A stretch of DNA of 64,000 nt from Diplonema papillatum (Eukaryota > Euglenozoa > Diplonemea > Diplonemida > Diplonemidae). Below are positions 29,700 to 40,045 of the stretch, one piece after another. Under the pieces are notes generated by a model that worked only from the letters and a program-made list of their open reading frames with translations, did not search any database and had not been told where the DNA came from. Made by a program: the position numbers and the translations under genes. The stretch's first letter is position 1. Every line of letters starts with the position of its first letter. The stretch spans positions 1-64,000 of the forward strand of contig JAPJBO010000243.1 of the NCBI GenBank assembly GCA_030068145.1, read 5' to 3'.

Positions 29700-30104
29700 T
29701 TTTCAGACGGTTACACTTGGCACATGGCTGCATGATGGCAGGAGAAATGGCTCCTGCCATGCGCCCTGGCGGCTCGCCGGCAATTCCAGTCTCTCTCTCA
29801 GCCTGCCAGCCTGCGGCAGGGAGGACAAGATCCAGTCACCAGCCGCCAGCTCCTGATTATTTTCAGACGACTGGCACTTTTTCTTTGCAGCTTCTACTGT
29901 AAGAGTAGCATCACTCAAATCTTGATTGGCCCGCTCCTCCTCTGGAGTCATTCGTGACGTCGCGCCCGTCGCTGGTTACTACTCGTGGTAAAACAGTGGC
30001 TCTGATTCTGAAGAGGTTTCGGCACAGAATTTGGAAGCGCTACAAGTAGAACGGGCTGGTCACTCGCGCATACCTGAATTATGCACGAATCAGTGTTAAA
30101 TTGT
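29700..30104 (+). mobile_element. X-related element fragment (X')
   Basis: CGGTTACACTTGGCACATGG onward matches 32,088-32,515 almost exactly. It is a diverged relative of the X interior (for example 37,840-38,340), sharing the CCAGTCGTCTGA/TCAGACG stem, the ACTCCAGAGGAGGAG region and GAATTATGCACGA. Array F starts at its right side. Confidence 0.65.
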
Positions 30105-30420
30105 GGGGCCAAAACCCATTACAGTATGTTATCCAAACTTTGAACGAATTACAGTATGGTCCGAACTTTGAACCCATTACGGTATGTCAATCCAAACTTT
30201 GAACCCATTACGGTATGGATTTTCAAACTTTGAACGAATTACGGTAGGTTCCAAACTTTGAAACCCATTACGGTATGGTCCCAAACTTTGAACCCATTAC
30301 GGTATGGTTTTCAAACTTTGAACCCATTACGGTATGGTTTCAAACTTTGAGCCCATTACGGTGAGGTTCCAAATTTGAACCAATTCCGGCATGATTTCTA
30401 AACTTTGACTCAAGTTTGAG
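30105..30420 (+). repeat. Foldback-type array, CCCATTACGGTATGG family (F)
   Basis: It starts GGGGCCAAAACCCATTACAG and continues with about nine 28-31 base units CCCATTACGGTATGGTTTTC plus AAACTTTGAA, which degenerate at the right. No inverted partner in the window, so this is one arm of a foldback-like element. Confidence 0.75.
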
Positions 30421-31286
30421 CATTTCGGTGTCACTGTCAGGTTATAAGCCCAACACCAACGAGATACGTAGAAGCGGACGTGGAGAGAGATCATAGATGT
30501 GAAGTTGGCGTCGATGGATCCAGTTTGTGTCTTTTGGCACATGCTCGAGGTTGGCTGCTTGCTTTGGACCTCTCGATTTCTGAAGGACCTCGCACAGATG
30601 CATCCCCAGGGGAAGTGCTCGGGTTTGAAGAAGAGTCGGTGCATGGCAACCACCATTGCGGCGCACTCGCCCCCGATCCGCCCACCCCGGGGTCCGGTCC
30701 AATGCCTTCCTTCCCTGTCCAGCAGGTCGGACGGCGGTCCGGGCCCTCCGTCACTCGTCATCAGACTTCATGGGAGGAGGTCCCGACGAGTCCACTTCCG
30801 ATTCGGCTTGTCCGATTCACGCTCGAGTCGACCCTGTGGCTGAAACGCCGCTGCTACTTCCGGATCCAGTGACGGCCTGCCGCTCGCGGAGTCAGAGTCG
30901 CGGACTCAGACCGACTGCGAAGTATCAAATGCTGCTCGGGCAGAATCCCACGGTTGATTAGCATGGAAAAACAGTTGTGTTCGAAGACCACGTTCTGCCG
31001 CGAACCTGCATTTTGAGCTTGACGCTTTGAATACAACGGGCGCTCGTTGTATTTAGCCCCCCCCCTGTAATGGGCCGTCGGTGGTTATTCCTCTCCTACG
31101 CTGTCGGTAGGGATCCTGCTTTCGCAACAGGGAGAAGAGTACTCCACTGAGCTTCCGAGGTCGCCGTACTACAGTAGGGGCAGTGCCTGCCAACTTTCAC
31201 TGCTGATCATGAAGTTTACCCTTCCTCCTCCTCATCTCTCTCTTTTTGCCTTCCTGTTGACGCAAGTGATCAGTGTGGCTCCTGGG
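30421..31286. other. Unassigned region
   Basis: Moderate GC. The minus strand at 30,440-30,760 has an open frame with MVVAMHRLFFKPEHFPWGC that could be a gene remnant, but I recognise no family and cannot support a start or splice sites. Confidence 0.35.
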
Positions 31287-31378
31287 GCCTGGCGCGTTTG
31301 GCGTGGCGTGGCGCGCGCCAAGCGCGCCAAGCCTGGCGCGTTTGGCGCGGCGCGGCGCGTTTGGCGCACCCTGTAGTC
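31287..31378. repeat. GGCGCGTTTGGCGC palindrome cluster
   Basis: Repeated TGGCGCGTTTGGCGC and its complement GCGCCAAGCGCGCCA within 90 bases make a strong hairpin. It directly precedes foldback element A. Possibly the end of another DNA element (CCTGGCGCG...). Confidence 0.6.
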
Positions 31379-31394
31379 CCAAGGAAATTTAGGC

Positions 31395-32892
31395 GGGACA
31401 ATTCCCATTATAGTACACTTCCTTATGTTTGTGCCCATTCTCGAACACTATTTAACTTTTTGCCCATTCTCGAACACTCGCTAACTTTTTGCCCATTCTC
31501 GAACACTTTTTAACTTTTTGCCCATTCTCGGTAACTTTGTGCCCATTCTCGAACACTATTTAACTTTTTGCCCATTCTCGAACATTCCAGTTTTTGTGGT
31601 GAAAATGTCACTTCCCCGAGACATTTGCCTCAAGTTTCACCGCGAGAACAGCTGCGTTCACTGATTCGAAGACGGTACCCTTGCTAACTTCAGGCCGCAG
31701 CCTCTTCGGCATCTAAACTCGGGTTCTTGGTTGCTTCAAGCTTCTACACGTGACGGTGGTGTGCGAGCTACAAACCCGGCACAGACTTCACTGAGTTTGC
31801 TCGTCTTGCTTGCAAATTGCGCGGCGGCCATTGAGTGACCTACACCAGGAGAAGCAGCTTGAAACTTTGCAGCAAAGTGATTCAAAAAATTTGACCGAAA
31901 TTTTTTGGCTCAAAAATTTTCGGTCAATTTTTGGGTCAAATTTTTTGGGTCAAAAATTTAGGACAAAAATTTTGGGTCAAAAATTTTGGGTCAAAAAAGT
32001 TAGGACAAATTTTTTGGGTCAAATTTTTTGGTCAAAAATTCGGGGTCCAATTTTTTTGGTCAATTTTTTTTCAGAGTTGAAGTGGCGGTTACACTTGGCA
32101 CATGGCTGCATGATGGCAGGAGAAATGGCTCCTGCCATGCGCCCTGGCGGCTCGCCGGCAATTCCAGTCTCTCTCTCAGCCTGCCAGCCTGCGGCAGGGA
32201 GGACAAGATCCAGTCACCATCCGCCAGCTCCTGATTATTTTCAGACGACTGGCACTTTTTCTTTGCAGCTTCTACTGTAAGAGTAGCATCACTCAAATCT
32301 TGATTGGCTGCGGCGTTACTTACCGCTCTGAGTCTCTCCCGCTCCTCCTCTGGAGTCATTCGTGACGTCGCGCCCGTCGCTGGTTACTACTCGTGGTAAA
32401 ACGTAAAACAGTGGCTCTGATTCTGAAGAGGTTTCGGCACAGAATTAGGAAGCGCTACAAGTAGAACGGGCTGGTCACTCGCGCATACCTGAATTATGCA
32501 CGAATCTGTGTTTAGAAAACCGTTTACCCGTAGTCTGCGGTGTCAATGCCCAGTGCGCAACCAGGATACCGAGCCGGGACGCAGCAGCCAACCACAATGC
32601 TGGCACCTTGTTCGAGGAACGGATCCGACGGAAATCGGAATCGGAAATGGCGAACCCAAAAATGGCTGGGATTTTTTGGATGTTGGGCGGTGAGTTCGAA
32701 TCCCACCCTGGGCAAATTTCAATGTTCGAGAATGGGCAAAAAGTTAGGCGACTGTTCGAGAATGGGCAAAAAGTTAAAAAGTGTTCGAGAATGGGCAAAA
32801 AGTTAGCGAGTGTTCGAGAATGGGCAAAAAGTTAAATAGTGTTCGAGAATGGGCACAAACATAAGGAAGTGTACTATAATGGGAATTGTCCC
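31395..32892. mobile_element. Foldback-like element A with inverted 29-bp arrays
   Basis: The left end GGGACAATTCCCATTATAG and the right end are exact inverse complements over more than 150 bases. They are followed by units CCCATTCTCGAACACTATTT plus AACTTTTTG (29 bp) on both sides (31,430-31,590 and 32,720-32,850). Between the arms lie a TTTTTGGGTCAAAAATT minisatellite (31,880-32,075), an X' fragment (32,088-32,515) and a tRNA-like sequence. The flanking 9 bases (AATTTAGGC and TCCCTCGTC) do not match, so either the element recombined or one end is secondary. No transposase. Confidence 0.8.
32660..32711 (+). other. tRNA-like 3' half with B box
   Basis: GGTGAGTTCGAATCCCACC is a complete T arm with a B box, followed by CTGGGCA. 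The upstream half does not fold as a tRNA. Likely a degenerate tRNA-derived SINE, inside element A. Confidence 0.4.
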
Positions 32893-32989
32893 TCCCTCGT
32901 CACATGCGCGGGGCAAAAAGAGTACCTCGGGGGAATTGATAATTTTCCCGGGCCATTTTTCGATGCACAAACAGTGGAATCTGGTTTGG

Positions 32990-33330
32990 GCAAAAGTCGT
33001 GGTGATATTTTCCCGCTGGTCCACGCAACGGATCTTTTTCAACGACGTTTTGCTCGCCCTCAGCTCCGATGAAGAGAACGGTTCAAAATAGACTCGGGGA
33101 CCCATAAGTATGTGTGTGGTTCGTGACTCCTCATAAGATGCAGAGCACCGGGCGGCAGGTTTACCACGGGAAGGACAGGAATCGTCCCCAGGTTGATTAC
33201 AATTTCCCGCTGGTCCACGTAGCAACTTTTTCCCGACGACTTTTTGCTCGCTTTTTTCTCGGATGAAGAGAACGGTGCCAAATAGACCCGGACCCGTAAG
33301 TGGATCCCTGTGGTTCGTCGGCCTTGCATT
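32990..33330 (+). repeat. Two diverged units of the Y satellite
   Basis: Blocks TTTTCCCGCTGGTCCACG, CTCCGATGAAGAGAACGG and GCAGAGCACCGGGC recur twice about 190 bases apart. They belong to the 205-bp Y satellite but are clearly older than the copies in Y1 and Y2. Confidence 0.65.
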
Positions 33331-33642
33331 GCCGCAGGGTACCTTGGATTACCATGGCGAACACGTCCAAAACTTTTTTTTGCAGGGATCGATCCCCTGC
33401 AAAAAGCTTGTTTTTCAGTGGGCTCTGGAAGAACAGGGGGTGTGGGAAGGCACCAGCATAGGTGGACACCCCCTGAGAACAGGTTTTCTGGAAGATTTCG
33501 TCATCGATCTTCTCATCGAACAAAAAATTTGTCGGAACGCACGCCGGGATCGCCGAAAAAATGGACAAATGATGAACCCAAAATGAAAAAGTTGTCAATT
33601 CCTGGTGATAACACTAAGCAGTGTGAGACTTAGCTATAGCTA

Positions 33643-34858
33643 CTGGGGGGGGCTAATTACTATTGAACCGTATATTACAATTGAACTGTATATTACAATT
33701 GAACTTTTTTTTTGGGAAATCGGCGCACTCCAACCGTATATTACAATTGAACTGTTTGTGTGGTCACTGTTACACTACGATTGTGCACAAGGCCTGGCAT
33801 TTCTGCTGGTTTTTTTTCTGTTTTGACTCATGAATCATCAATGGCATGATAGACCACTGCAGTGAAAAGAATTATTTGAGGAAGAATACGCAATTTGTAA
33901 CAAGCATGGGGCTGCCAAAAGTTTTGGGCATGATCGTTTCGCTGTTTCCGTTGCTGTTGGCGTGGCCCGCACGCGCAAATTATGCCGCTATGTCGGCCGA
34001 CGGTTGGGACGAGAATGCCTGGTTATCCACCAGGTTCGTCAACGGAACACCGGACCAGACAAGCGGACAGGAGGGCGCAGGCGACGACCGGCACGACAGG
34101 TCAACCAACGACGACAACTGGAAGCCAAGGCCGGACAGCTATGATCCAGCGTCTCGGTGGCCGGTCCGTCTGCATCCGACGCTCTCTGTGAAAAAGAAGG
34201 GCAGAAGGACTCTCAGTCGGTGGGTCCCCTGGGTGCTGATAGTTGTGGCACTCGTGTCAGTCGTGAAGCAGCTGTTCGTCCCCACTGGCCACGAAAGGTT
34301 GACGCCGCGCGAACAGAGAGGTGGTGGTGTGGGCACTGCAGAGTTCTTGACGTCATCGGAAGTTGGCAAACTGTTGACAACTCTGATGTTGACCAGTCAT
34401 CAGCAGCCCATCATGCAAGTGCCGAATCCACAGTTCAATGGGGAAACCGTAACCACAAAGCATTATGAGTACTCCATCTTTGTGGAACACACTCACGGTA
34501 TGCACGGGTTCCCCTACTCGCCAGGATGCGTATCAAGCATGGTCCGTCGGCATGCATGCTTTGTGAACGAGTGGCAAGGGGCGATCGTCAACACGCACGA
34601 CGGTAACGGCCTGCACTGGGTTCTTGTCCTGTTCCGCGTGAATCCAGGCAAGGAGTGTTTGGTCGTGGACTCGCTGATCTGGAGCCCAGAGAGATTCCGG
34701 AGGACCAAGACAACCAAGTTACCAGCCAATTTCTACCAGGCAAACTGCACTTCAATTGTAATATACTAGTGTTTTTTGGGGGGGGTCTGAGACCCCCCAA
34801 TTCCACGCCGTGTATCGTTATATTACAATTGAACTCAATTGTAATTGGCCCCCCCCTG
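33643..34858 (+). mobile_element. TA-flanked element Z1
   Basis: 1,216 bp, ends CTGGGGGGGGCTAATTAC and (complement) CAGGGGGGGCCAATTAC, flanked by TA on both sides. Subterminal TATTACAATTGAACT occurs three times on the left and inverted on the right. Flanks rejoin to the Y terminus TAGCTATAGCTAGCTGAT. A TA duplication with G-rich ends suggests a Tc1/mariner-type or other TA-specific transposon, here non-autonomous but carrying one gene. Confidence 0.85.
33846..34769 (+). CDS. Z-element protein: membrane-anchored, ULP-like C-terminal domain
   Basis: 307 codons from ATG. Residues 23-44 form a hydrophobic signal-like segment (VLGMIVSLFPLLLAWPARA). A second hydrophobic stretch lies at about 125-145 (WVPWVLIVVALVSVVKQLFV), after a basic KKKGRRTLSR. 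The C-terminal third has WQGAIVNTHDGNGLHWVLVL then CLVVDSL. This spacing of H-W and D-S-L resembles the His and Asp region of ULP1/adenain-type cysteine proteases. The part that would hold the Q and catalytic Cys is cut off by the element terminus: the last residues are encoded by the terminal repeat. The Z2 copy is nearly identical, but interrupted. The protease assignment is an inference from one block. Confidence 0.45.
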   Translation: MIDHCSEKNYLRKNTQFVTSMGLPKVLGMIVSLFPLLLAWPARANYAAMSADGWDENAWLSTRFVNGTPDQTSGQEGAGDDRHDRSTNDDNWKPRPDSYDPASRWPVRLHPTLSVKKKGRRTLSRWVPWVLIVVALVSVVKQLFVPTGHERLTPREQRGGGVGTAEFLTSSEVGKLLTTLMLTSHQQPIMQVPNPQFNGETVTTKHYEYSIFVEHTHGMHGFPYSPGCVSSMVRRHACFVNEWQGAIVNTHDGNGLHWVLVLFRVNPGKECLVVDSLIWSPERFRRTKTTKLPANFYQANCTSIVIY

Positions 34859-34860
34859 TA

Positions 34861-36855
34861 GCTGATCCAGCCGGGCCAGGGGAGGGCGTCGGGCCGCCGC
34901 CACCAGTCGGACCTGCAGGCCCAGCAGGCGCGCCGGTCGCGGCGGACGAAGCGGCGCCCCAGGGACAGCCAGCGCGCGAGCTGGCACCAGTTCAAGGGCC
35001 ACCGGCAGTCCCGGCCCAGGCCGGCCCCCCCCCGGGGGCGGCAGAGCCGCAGGGGATAGCGCACGTCGACCCCGGACCAGCCCAGGTCCTGCCGGCCCCG
35101 GAAATCCCGCCGGCGGTCGAGTTGGGGGCCCCAGGAGCCGAGCCCGAGCCGCAGGGCCCGGAGGGACAAGGGCAGCCGGAAGTCGGGGGGCCGGAGGCAG
35201 CGCTCGGCCATTCAGCGTTGAGCCAAGCCGACCTCGATCTCCTGACATTCTACCTTGACGATGGAGTGTCAGGCGGAGACCTCGACGCGATCGCGCGCTG
35301 GCTGCAGGGATACGAGCGGCGGGCAGCGGCCGTCGGACTGCGCCTGAACCGGGGCAAGTGCAGACTGGCGATCGCGGCGGGGGCGGAGATACCCGACGGC
35401 CTGCAAGGCATCGAGACGTGCTCGCTCGACGAGATCGAGCATCTGGGAGTCCCGTGTGGCTCGCCAGAGAAGATCCACGCGTTCGTCGAGCGGGCGGCAC
35501 AGGGTGCGGAGAGGAAGCTGAGGATGATAGCGTCCCTGCCCGACGCGCACGTGGCGCTCACGCTAACGAAGTTCTGTGCGGGCTTCGTCGGCGTAGTACA
35601 TCTCATGCGCGCGACGGGGTCCGTCTTCGACTTCGCGGGAGTCGACCGGGCCACCCAGTCCTGTCTCGCGACTATCACCGGGATACAGACCGACGAGGCG
35701 GCGTGGACACAAGCGTCCCTCCCGGTCAGGATGGGTGGCCTCGGCCTCCACAGCTGCGCAGACGTGACAGGGATTGCGCACATCGCGGCGGCACTAGATG
35801 GGGGGACGCATCTCCCCGCCCTCGTGTCCGAGGCCCTGGGGCCACGCCTCACGTGGCAGCAGGACGACACCGTCCAAGCGTCCCTCGCGGACCCGCGCCT
35901 TGCAACGTATGAGTCCGTCCTGGAGAAGATCCAGGACGTCATGCAGGCGCGGACCCAGTACGAGGGGCGAGGACAGAAGGTGTGGTCGTCCGCCTTGGCC
36001 ACCGAGAAGCGGAAGAACCTCCTCGACCTGCTAACGGAGGAGCTCGCCCGCTCGAGCCAACTGCAGGGAGCGGCCCTGTCCCAGGCGCAAGACCGGATCC
36101 GGGCGAGGATCCAAAGCAGCTCCGGCAAGCACGCCTCGGCGTGGCTGTACGGCAACCCGGAAGCGGATACCGGGATGTGGTTGTCCTCGGCCGAACTGGC
36201 GGTGGCAGTACGCCTTCGGCTGGGGCTGCCAATTGCGGCCGCGCCAGGGGAGTGCCGCCTCTGCGGGCACGGGGCGACCGACGTCATCGGCTCGCACGCC
36301 CAAACGTGTTTCGGCAGCGGCCGCCGGACGCGCCTGCACAACGCGCTTCGGGACATTGTCGCCGACTTCGCACGTCGAGGGCTGCTGGGCCCCTCGATCG
36401 AGCGAGCCGTGTTCGCGAACACGCGGCGCAAGCGCCCGGACATCAGCTACGTCCGGGACGGCACCACCGTCCTACTTGACGTCGCAGTCACATACCCCCT
36501 ACAGCTCTCGCAGCCCCACTACGCGACCAGGGCCGCAGCGGAGCCAGGGGGCGCAGCAGCCGCGTATGCTGTTGCCGTCAAGGAGCGTGTCTACAACAGG
36601 ATCATCGCAAATGAGCCGGACCCGCGGGAGTGGCGAGCGGTGCCGCTAGTTGTAGACACGTTCGGGGCCTGGTGCCCAGGAGCAATCACGGAGCTGCGGC
36701 ACATCGCCCGCGCGAACGCCCTCCGTGAAGACCGGACCGCTTCGGCCGCCTGCCAGGACCTCTTCCACCGCTTGAGCTTTTCTATAGCCCAAGGGGTGGC
36801 GAGGATCGTAATTGCATCTGGTGGGGCGCGACCGGACGAAGCGAATCCACCCTGA
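34861..36855 (+). CDS. R2/NeSL-like LINE ORF (copy C), C-terminal RT plus endonuclease
   Basis: The first 125 codons are Pro/Ala/Gly-rich. Then LLTFYLDDGVSGG supplies the RT active site, followed by RGKCRLAI, EHLGVPCGSPEK, VVHLMRATG and LGLHSCADV. The C-terminal part has the zinc knuckle CRLCGHGATDVIGSHAQTC and the nuclease motifs RRKRPDISYV and LLDVAVTYP. The RT palm upstream of YLDDG is missing, so the element is 5'-truncated or rearranged. The frame as translated begins inside the flanking Z1 terminus, so its start is not biological. The stop is TGA. Confidence 0.75.
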   Translation, partial: ADPAGPGEGVGPPPPVGPAGPAGAPVAADEAAPQGQPARELAPVQGPPAVPAQAGPPPGAAEPQGIAHVDPGPAQVLPAPEIPPAVELGAPGAEPEPQGPEGQGQPEVGGPEAALGHSALSQADLDLLTFYLDDGVSGGDLDAIARWLQGYERRAAAVGLRLNRGKCRLAIAAGAEIPDGLQGIETCSLDEIEHLGVPCGSPEKIHAFVERAAQGAERKLRMIASLPDAHVALTLTKFCAGFVGVVHLMRATGSVFDFAGVDRATQSCLATITGIQTDEAAWTQASLPVRMGGLGLHSCADVTGIAHIAAALDGGTHLPALVSEALGPRLTWQQDDTVQASLADPRLATYESVLEKIQDVMQARTQYEGRGQKVWSSALATEKRKNLLDLLTEELARSSQLQGAALSQAQDRIRARIQSSSGKHASAWLYGNPEADTGMWLSSAELAVAVRLRLGLPIAAAPGECRLCGHGATDVIGSHAQTCFGSGRRTRLHNALRDIVADFARRGLLGPSIERAVFANTRRKRPDISYVRDGTTVLLDVAVTYPLQLSQPHYATRAAAEPGGAAAAYAVAVKERVYNRIIANEPDPREWRAVPLVVDTFGAWCPGAITELRHIARANALREDRTASAACQDLFHRLSFSIAQGVARIVIASGGARPDEANPP

Positions 36856-38776
36856 TGCAGGGGGAAGAGTCACTGCATCGCGGGTTTTTTTACCTGGTCG
36901 GACCTGCACTCAGATGCAGGCCAGCCCAGGTCGCAGTGAGCATAGCTGTCAGCCACAAGATAGCCACTAGTGGCTAATTGGGAGCCACAAAGTAGCCACA
37001 AACCTTGTGGCTACCTTTGTGGCTAATTATGCAAAATTTTGGTACCCAGGAAAACCACGTGAAACTAGCTTTTCCGGCCAGAAAATGCATCTGAAACACA
37101 ATTTCTGACGATTTTGACAGGTTTTTGAGCCAGCATTTTGATAAGCTGCTTCGCCCTGGCCTCGGTATCCTCAGCCGCGAGTCAGCGGCAACGTTGGCAA
37201 CTCTATCAGTAATTTCGTACAACACCGAAGCAATTCAAGGCTTGAAAAGTTCAGAAAACAACAACAAACTGCTGCATCGTGCCAACACGGTCGAAAAACT
37301 AATGCTAATGCCATAATTCTAGTACATTTTGAGTCGGAGAGTGCACCGGAGGAAGACGAACCCGTCGAAAGCGAAGTTGATAGTTCAGACAGCAGTCAGT
37401 GCGAAGCCGCCAATGCTTCTGTTGACAGGTTTTGGAGCAGGCAAGGAATCAATTTAGTTCAAAGGGTCTCTTGTCGGTTGTCAGTTGCGGGGGTTCATAG
37501 TCTCCAACTTTTCCTGCCAAAGGACCTAACCACGCAGGTGGTGACAACCGTGCCAGGTCCGTGGTCTAAGGTTACTAGTAACGACGACAAAGCACGCTGA
37601 TATTCTGGGATACGCAGGAGGACAGCAACGACCCAGCAAACGGCAGAGCATTGCACAATTACGACAGCTCTTCTACTCGGTGTGCAAGCTACCCCGTCAC
37701 CAGCGAGTTTGCTTGCTTGCTTGCTTGCAAAGTGCGCAGTGCGCGGCCGTTGAGCGCAACTACACGGCAGCAGGCATAGGACAGCAGGAGCACGCTGACA
37801 GTGTGACTGACTCCCTGTACCCAACAGCTGTCACTGAGTGGCACTGTTACACTTGTTGCAATCAATGTCCGAAAGAGTTCAAGAAGGAGCCAAGAAAAGT
37901 ATCCGAGAAAAGTAGCGGGGGCAATCTCTCACACGTCTTGGAAATTCCTCGCGGGCTCCTGTAGCACCCCAGCCAGGGCACAAGGGAAATGGCTTCTGGT
38001 GGCTGACTTGCCGACAATACCAGTCCCAGCCTGCCGGGCAGCACGGGCCGCAGGCCCGCGGCAGGGAGCTCAAGCTCAGTCACCATCCGCCAGCTCCTGA
38101 CTATTATCAGACGCCTGACACTTTTCTTTGCAGCTTTCTAGCATCATTCAAATCTGATTGGCTGCGGCGGTACTTGCCGCTCTCTCCCACTCCTCCTCTG
38201 GGGTCATTGAAGAGGCTCGGAGAGCGCCGGTCGCTGGTTGAGAGGCCCTCTCAGAGGGTTTTCGGACAGAAATGGTAAGCGCTTTGCAAGTAGAACGGGT
38301 CTGTCACTCTCGCCAACCTAAATTATGCACGATTCTGTGTGCATAATGCCTACTACTACTTTAGTAGCAGTAGAGTTTTAGTAAACCGTTTACCAATGGT
38401 ACCCCAGGGTGCGCAACCAGGATGCCGAGCCCAGGGTGAAGCAGCTCACCAAAATGCTGGCCCAAAAACCTGTCAAAATCATCAGAAAATGTGTTTCAGA
38501 TGCATTTTCTGGCCGAAAAAGCTAGTTCCACGCGGTTTTCCGTGGAAGCAAAATTTTGCATGATTAGCCACAAAGGCAGCCACAAGGTTTGTGGCTACTT
38601 TGTGGCTAAATGGGGCCACAATGTGGCAACCTTGTGGCTGACAGCTATGCAGTGAGGTGGCGTTCACTGTGTGCTGAAGAAGCATTTCTTTGGACTACCG
38701 CTCCGGAAGCAACCGGATACCGGCAGCCCCGCTGTACCAACATGGCTAGTACAGTGTCCCGCGCTCCAAAAAAAAA
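34867..38776 (+). mobile_element. R2/NeSL-like LINE copy C, split by element X
   Basis: Coding part to 36,855, 3' UTR interrupted at 36,940 by X, resuming at 38,650-38,767 and ending in A9. Alignment with the uninterrupted copy B 3' UTR (3,985-4,180) gives the empty site and confirms the insertion point. Downstream the sequence returns to the Y3 satellite (GAATTCGAAAAACG). Confidence 0.8.
36941..38649. mobile_element. DNA element X, complete, non-autonomous
   Basis: 1,709 bp with ends CATAGCTGTCAGCCACAA and its complement. Inverted similarity extends about 200 bp on each side, with TAGCCACAA/TTGTGGCTA subterminal palindromes and GCAAAATTTTG. It is flanked by CAGTGAG (7 bp; 8 bp GCAGTGAG if the last G of the right end is counted). 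The interior has no gene. The terminus is clearly related to that of H1 (CAGGGCTGGTTAGCCACAA). Confidence 0.9.
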
Positions 38777-39344
38777 GAATTCGAAAAACGTCTGCCACGT
38801 GGAGTCACGGTGGACCAGCCAAGAAATGTCACCAGCCAGGGATCGATCGACGATTCCTGTCCTTCCCACTGCAAACCTGTGCTTTCCAAGCCCGGTGCCT
38901 GCATCTTGTAAGGACCCCCGAACCACGCACATACTGGATGGTCCCTGGTCTCTTTTTCACGGATCTCTTCATCAGAGCTCATCGCGAGCAAAAAGTCGTC
39001 GAAAAAGGTCTGCTGCGGGGGCAAATACCATTCTCACACAAAAAAACAAATTTTTACCGTTCTCACACAAGTTTCAACAAACCTTACCATTCTCACACGG
39101 TCGCAACAAATTTTACCATTCTCACACAAGCTCCGTCAAATGTTACCATTCTCACACAGTCGCAACAAATGCTACCATTCTCACACAGTCGCAACAAATA
39201 CCAAAGACCAGAGAGGCGGGTTTGAACCGACGCCACTCAAATTCTAAGATTATAAAACCCCAAACTTTCCAAAGGGCCAAAGTGACTTGAATTGCAATGT
39301 GTCAAGTTTGGGCATTCTCACCCGGGGAATACGCGTAAAGTAGT

Positions 39345-39946
39345 CGGGGTTGATTCGTGCTGAGCGGCGTGCTCTTCCCGGGAGTCCCGCCTGCCGGGAG
39401 CGTGCTGCCCGTCGAAAGCGCGCGCCAGGTCGAAGGCGAGCAGCATGTGAATCGGCCTTTTTTCCGGTTGATTGCCGCCGTCACGGTGCAGAGCTGCTTC
39501 TCTGTGCCTCTCCCTACCGGAAGCCTCCGGACTGAGGAGTCCATCGATGGAGGAACGTGGGGCGGTCTTTGATAATGGTCTCCACTATCTTCCAAAGGGC
39601 GGGTGAGTGCGTTCTTGTGGCGAATCCCCAGAAGGCCCGAGGGGCTTTTTGGGGGGCCCGTCCGACGGGGAGTGACTGGTCTAAACGGTGGCTTCGGCAG
39701 TCCACACTGCAGCATCTGCCCAAGTGTTGGTAAGTGGTGGTACCGGCCAAATACCTGACTCAGCCCGGGGCTCTGGAGTGCAATGAGAGCTCCAGCCGGG
39801 GCTACGGGCCCACACTGTCTCGAGCGCTCTTCGCTCTGCGGTTGGGGTCCTGATTGGCTTCGCTTCATGGAACCGTCGTGACTCTGGCGCCCCAGGCTTC
39901 CCTGCTGCATCACCCTCGCCGCCTGCGTGGTTGCAGCCTCACCGAG
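39345..39946 (-). pseudogene. LINE reverse-transcriptase remnant, copy 1
   Basis: Minus-strand frames carry TPQSGGFR, GRGTEKQLCTVTAAINRKKG and, in another frame, a domain-A-like LVFDLARAFD. This corresponds to the QxGFR and F-D-x-x-x-A-F-D blocks of LINE RTs, with frameshifts. It is interrupted at 39,946 by element V. It is more than 90% identical to copy 2 and different from the L1 and R2-like LINEs above. Confidence 0.65.
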
Positions 39947-40045
39947 CAGTGTGAGGTTTAGCTACAGTAGCCTTTTGTAGCAGCTATAGCTGCTACAGTT
40001 TTTAGCTACTGTAGCTCCTGTAGCTTTTTGTAGCCTTTTGTAGCC

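Noticed and set aside
30327..30761. 144-codon minus-strand gene with MVVAMHRLFFKPEHFPW
   Set aside because: Runs into the F minisatellite, has no recognised domain, and no splice or start evidence; left as unassigned.
31386..32901. 9-bp duplication for foldback element A
   Set aside because: AATTTAGGC and TCCCTCGTC do not match; no duplication is claimed.
36933..38656. 8-bp TSD GCAGTGAG for X as proof of a hAT element
   Set aside because: The eighth base overlaps the inverted repeat. H1 and Y2 favour 7 bp, so I kept the class open.
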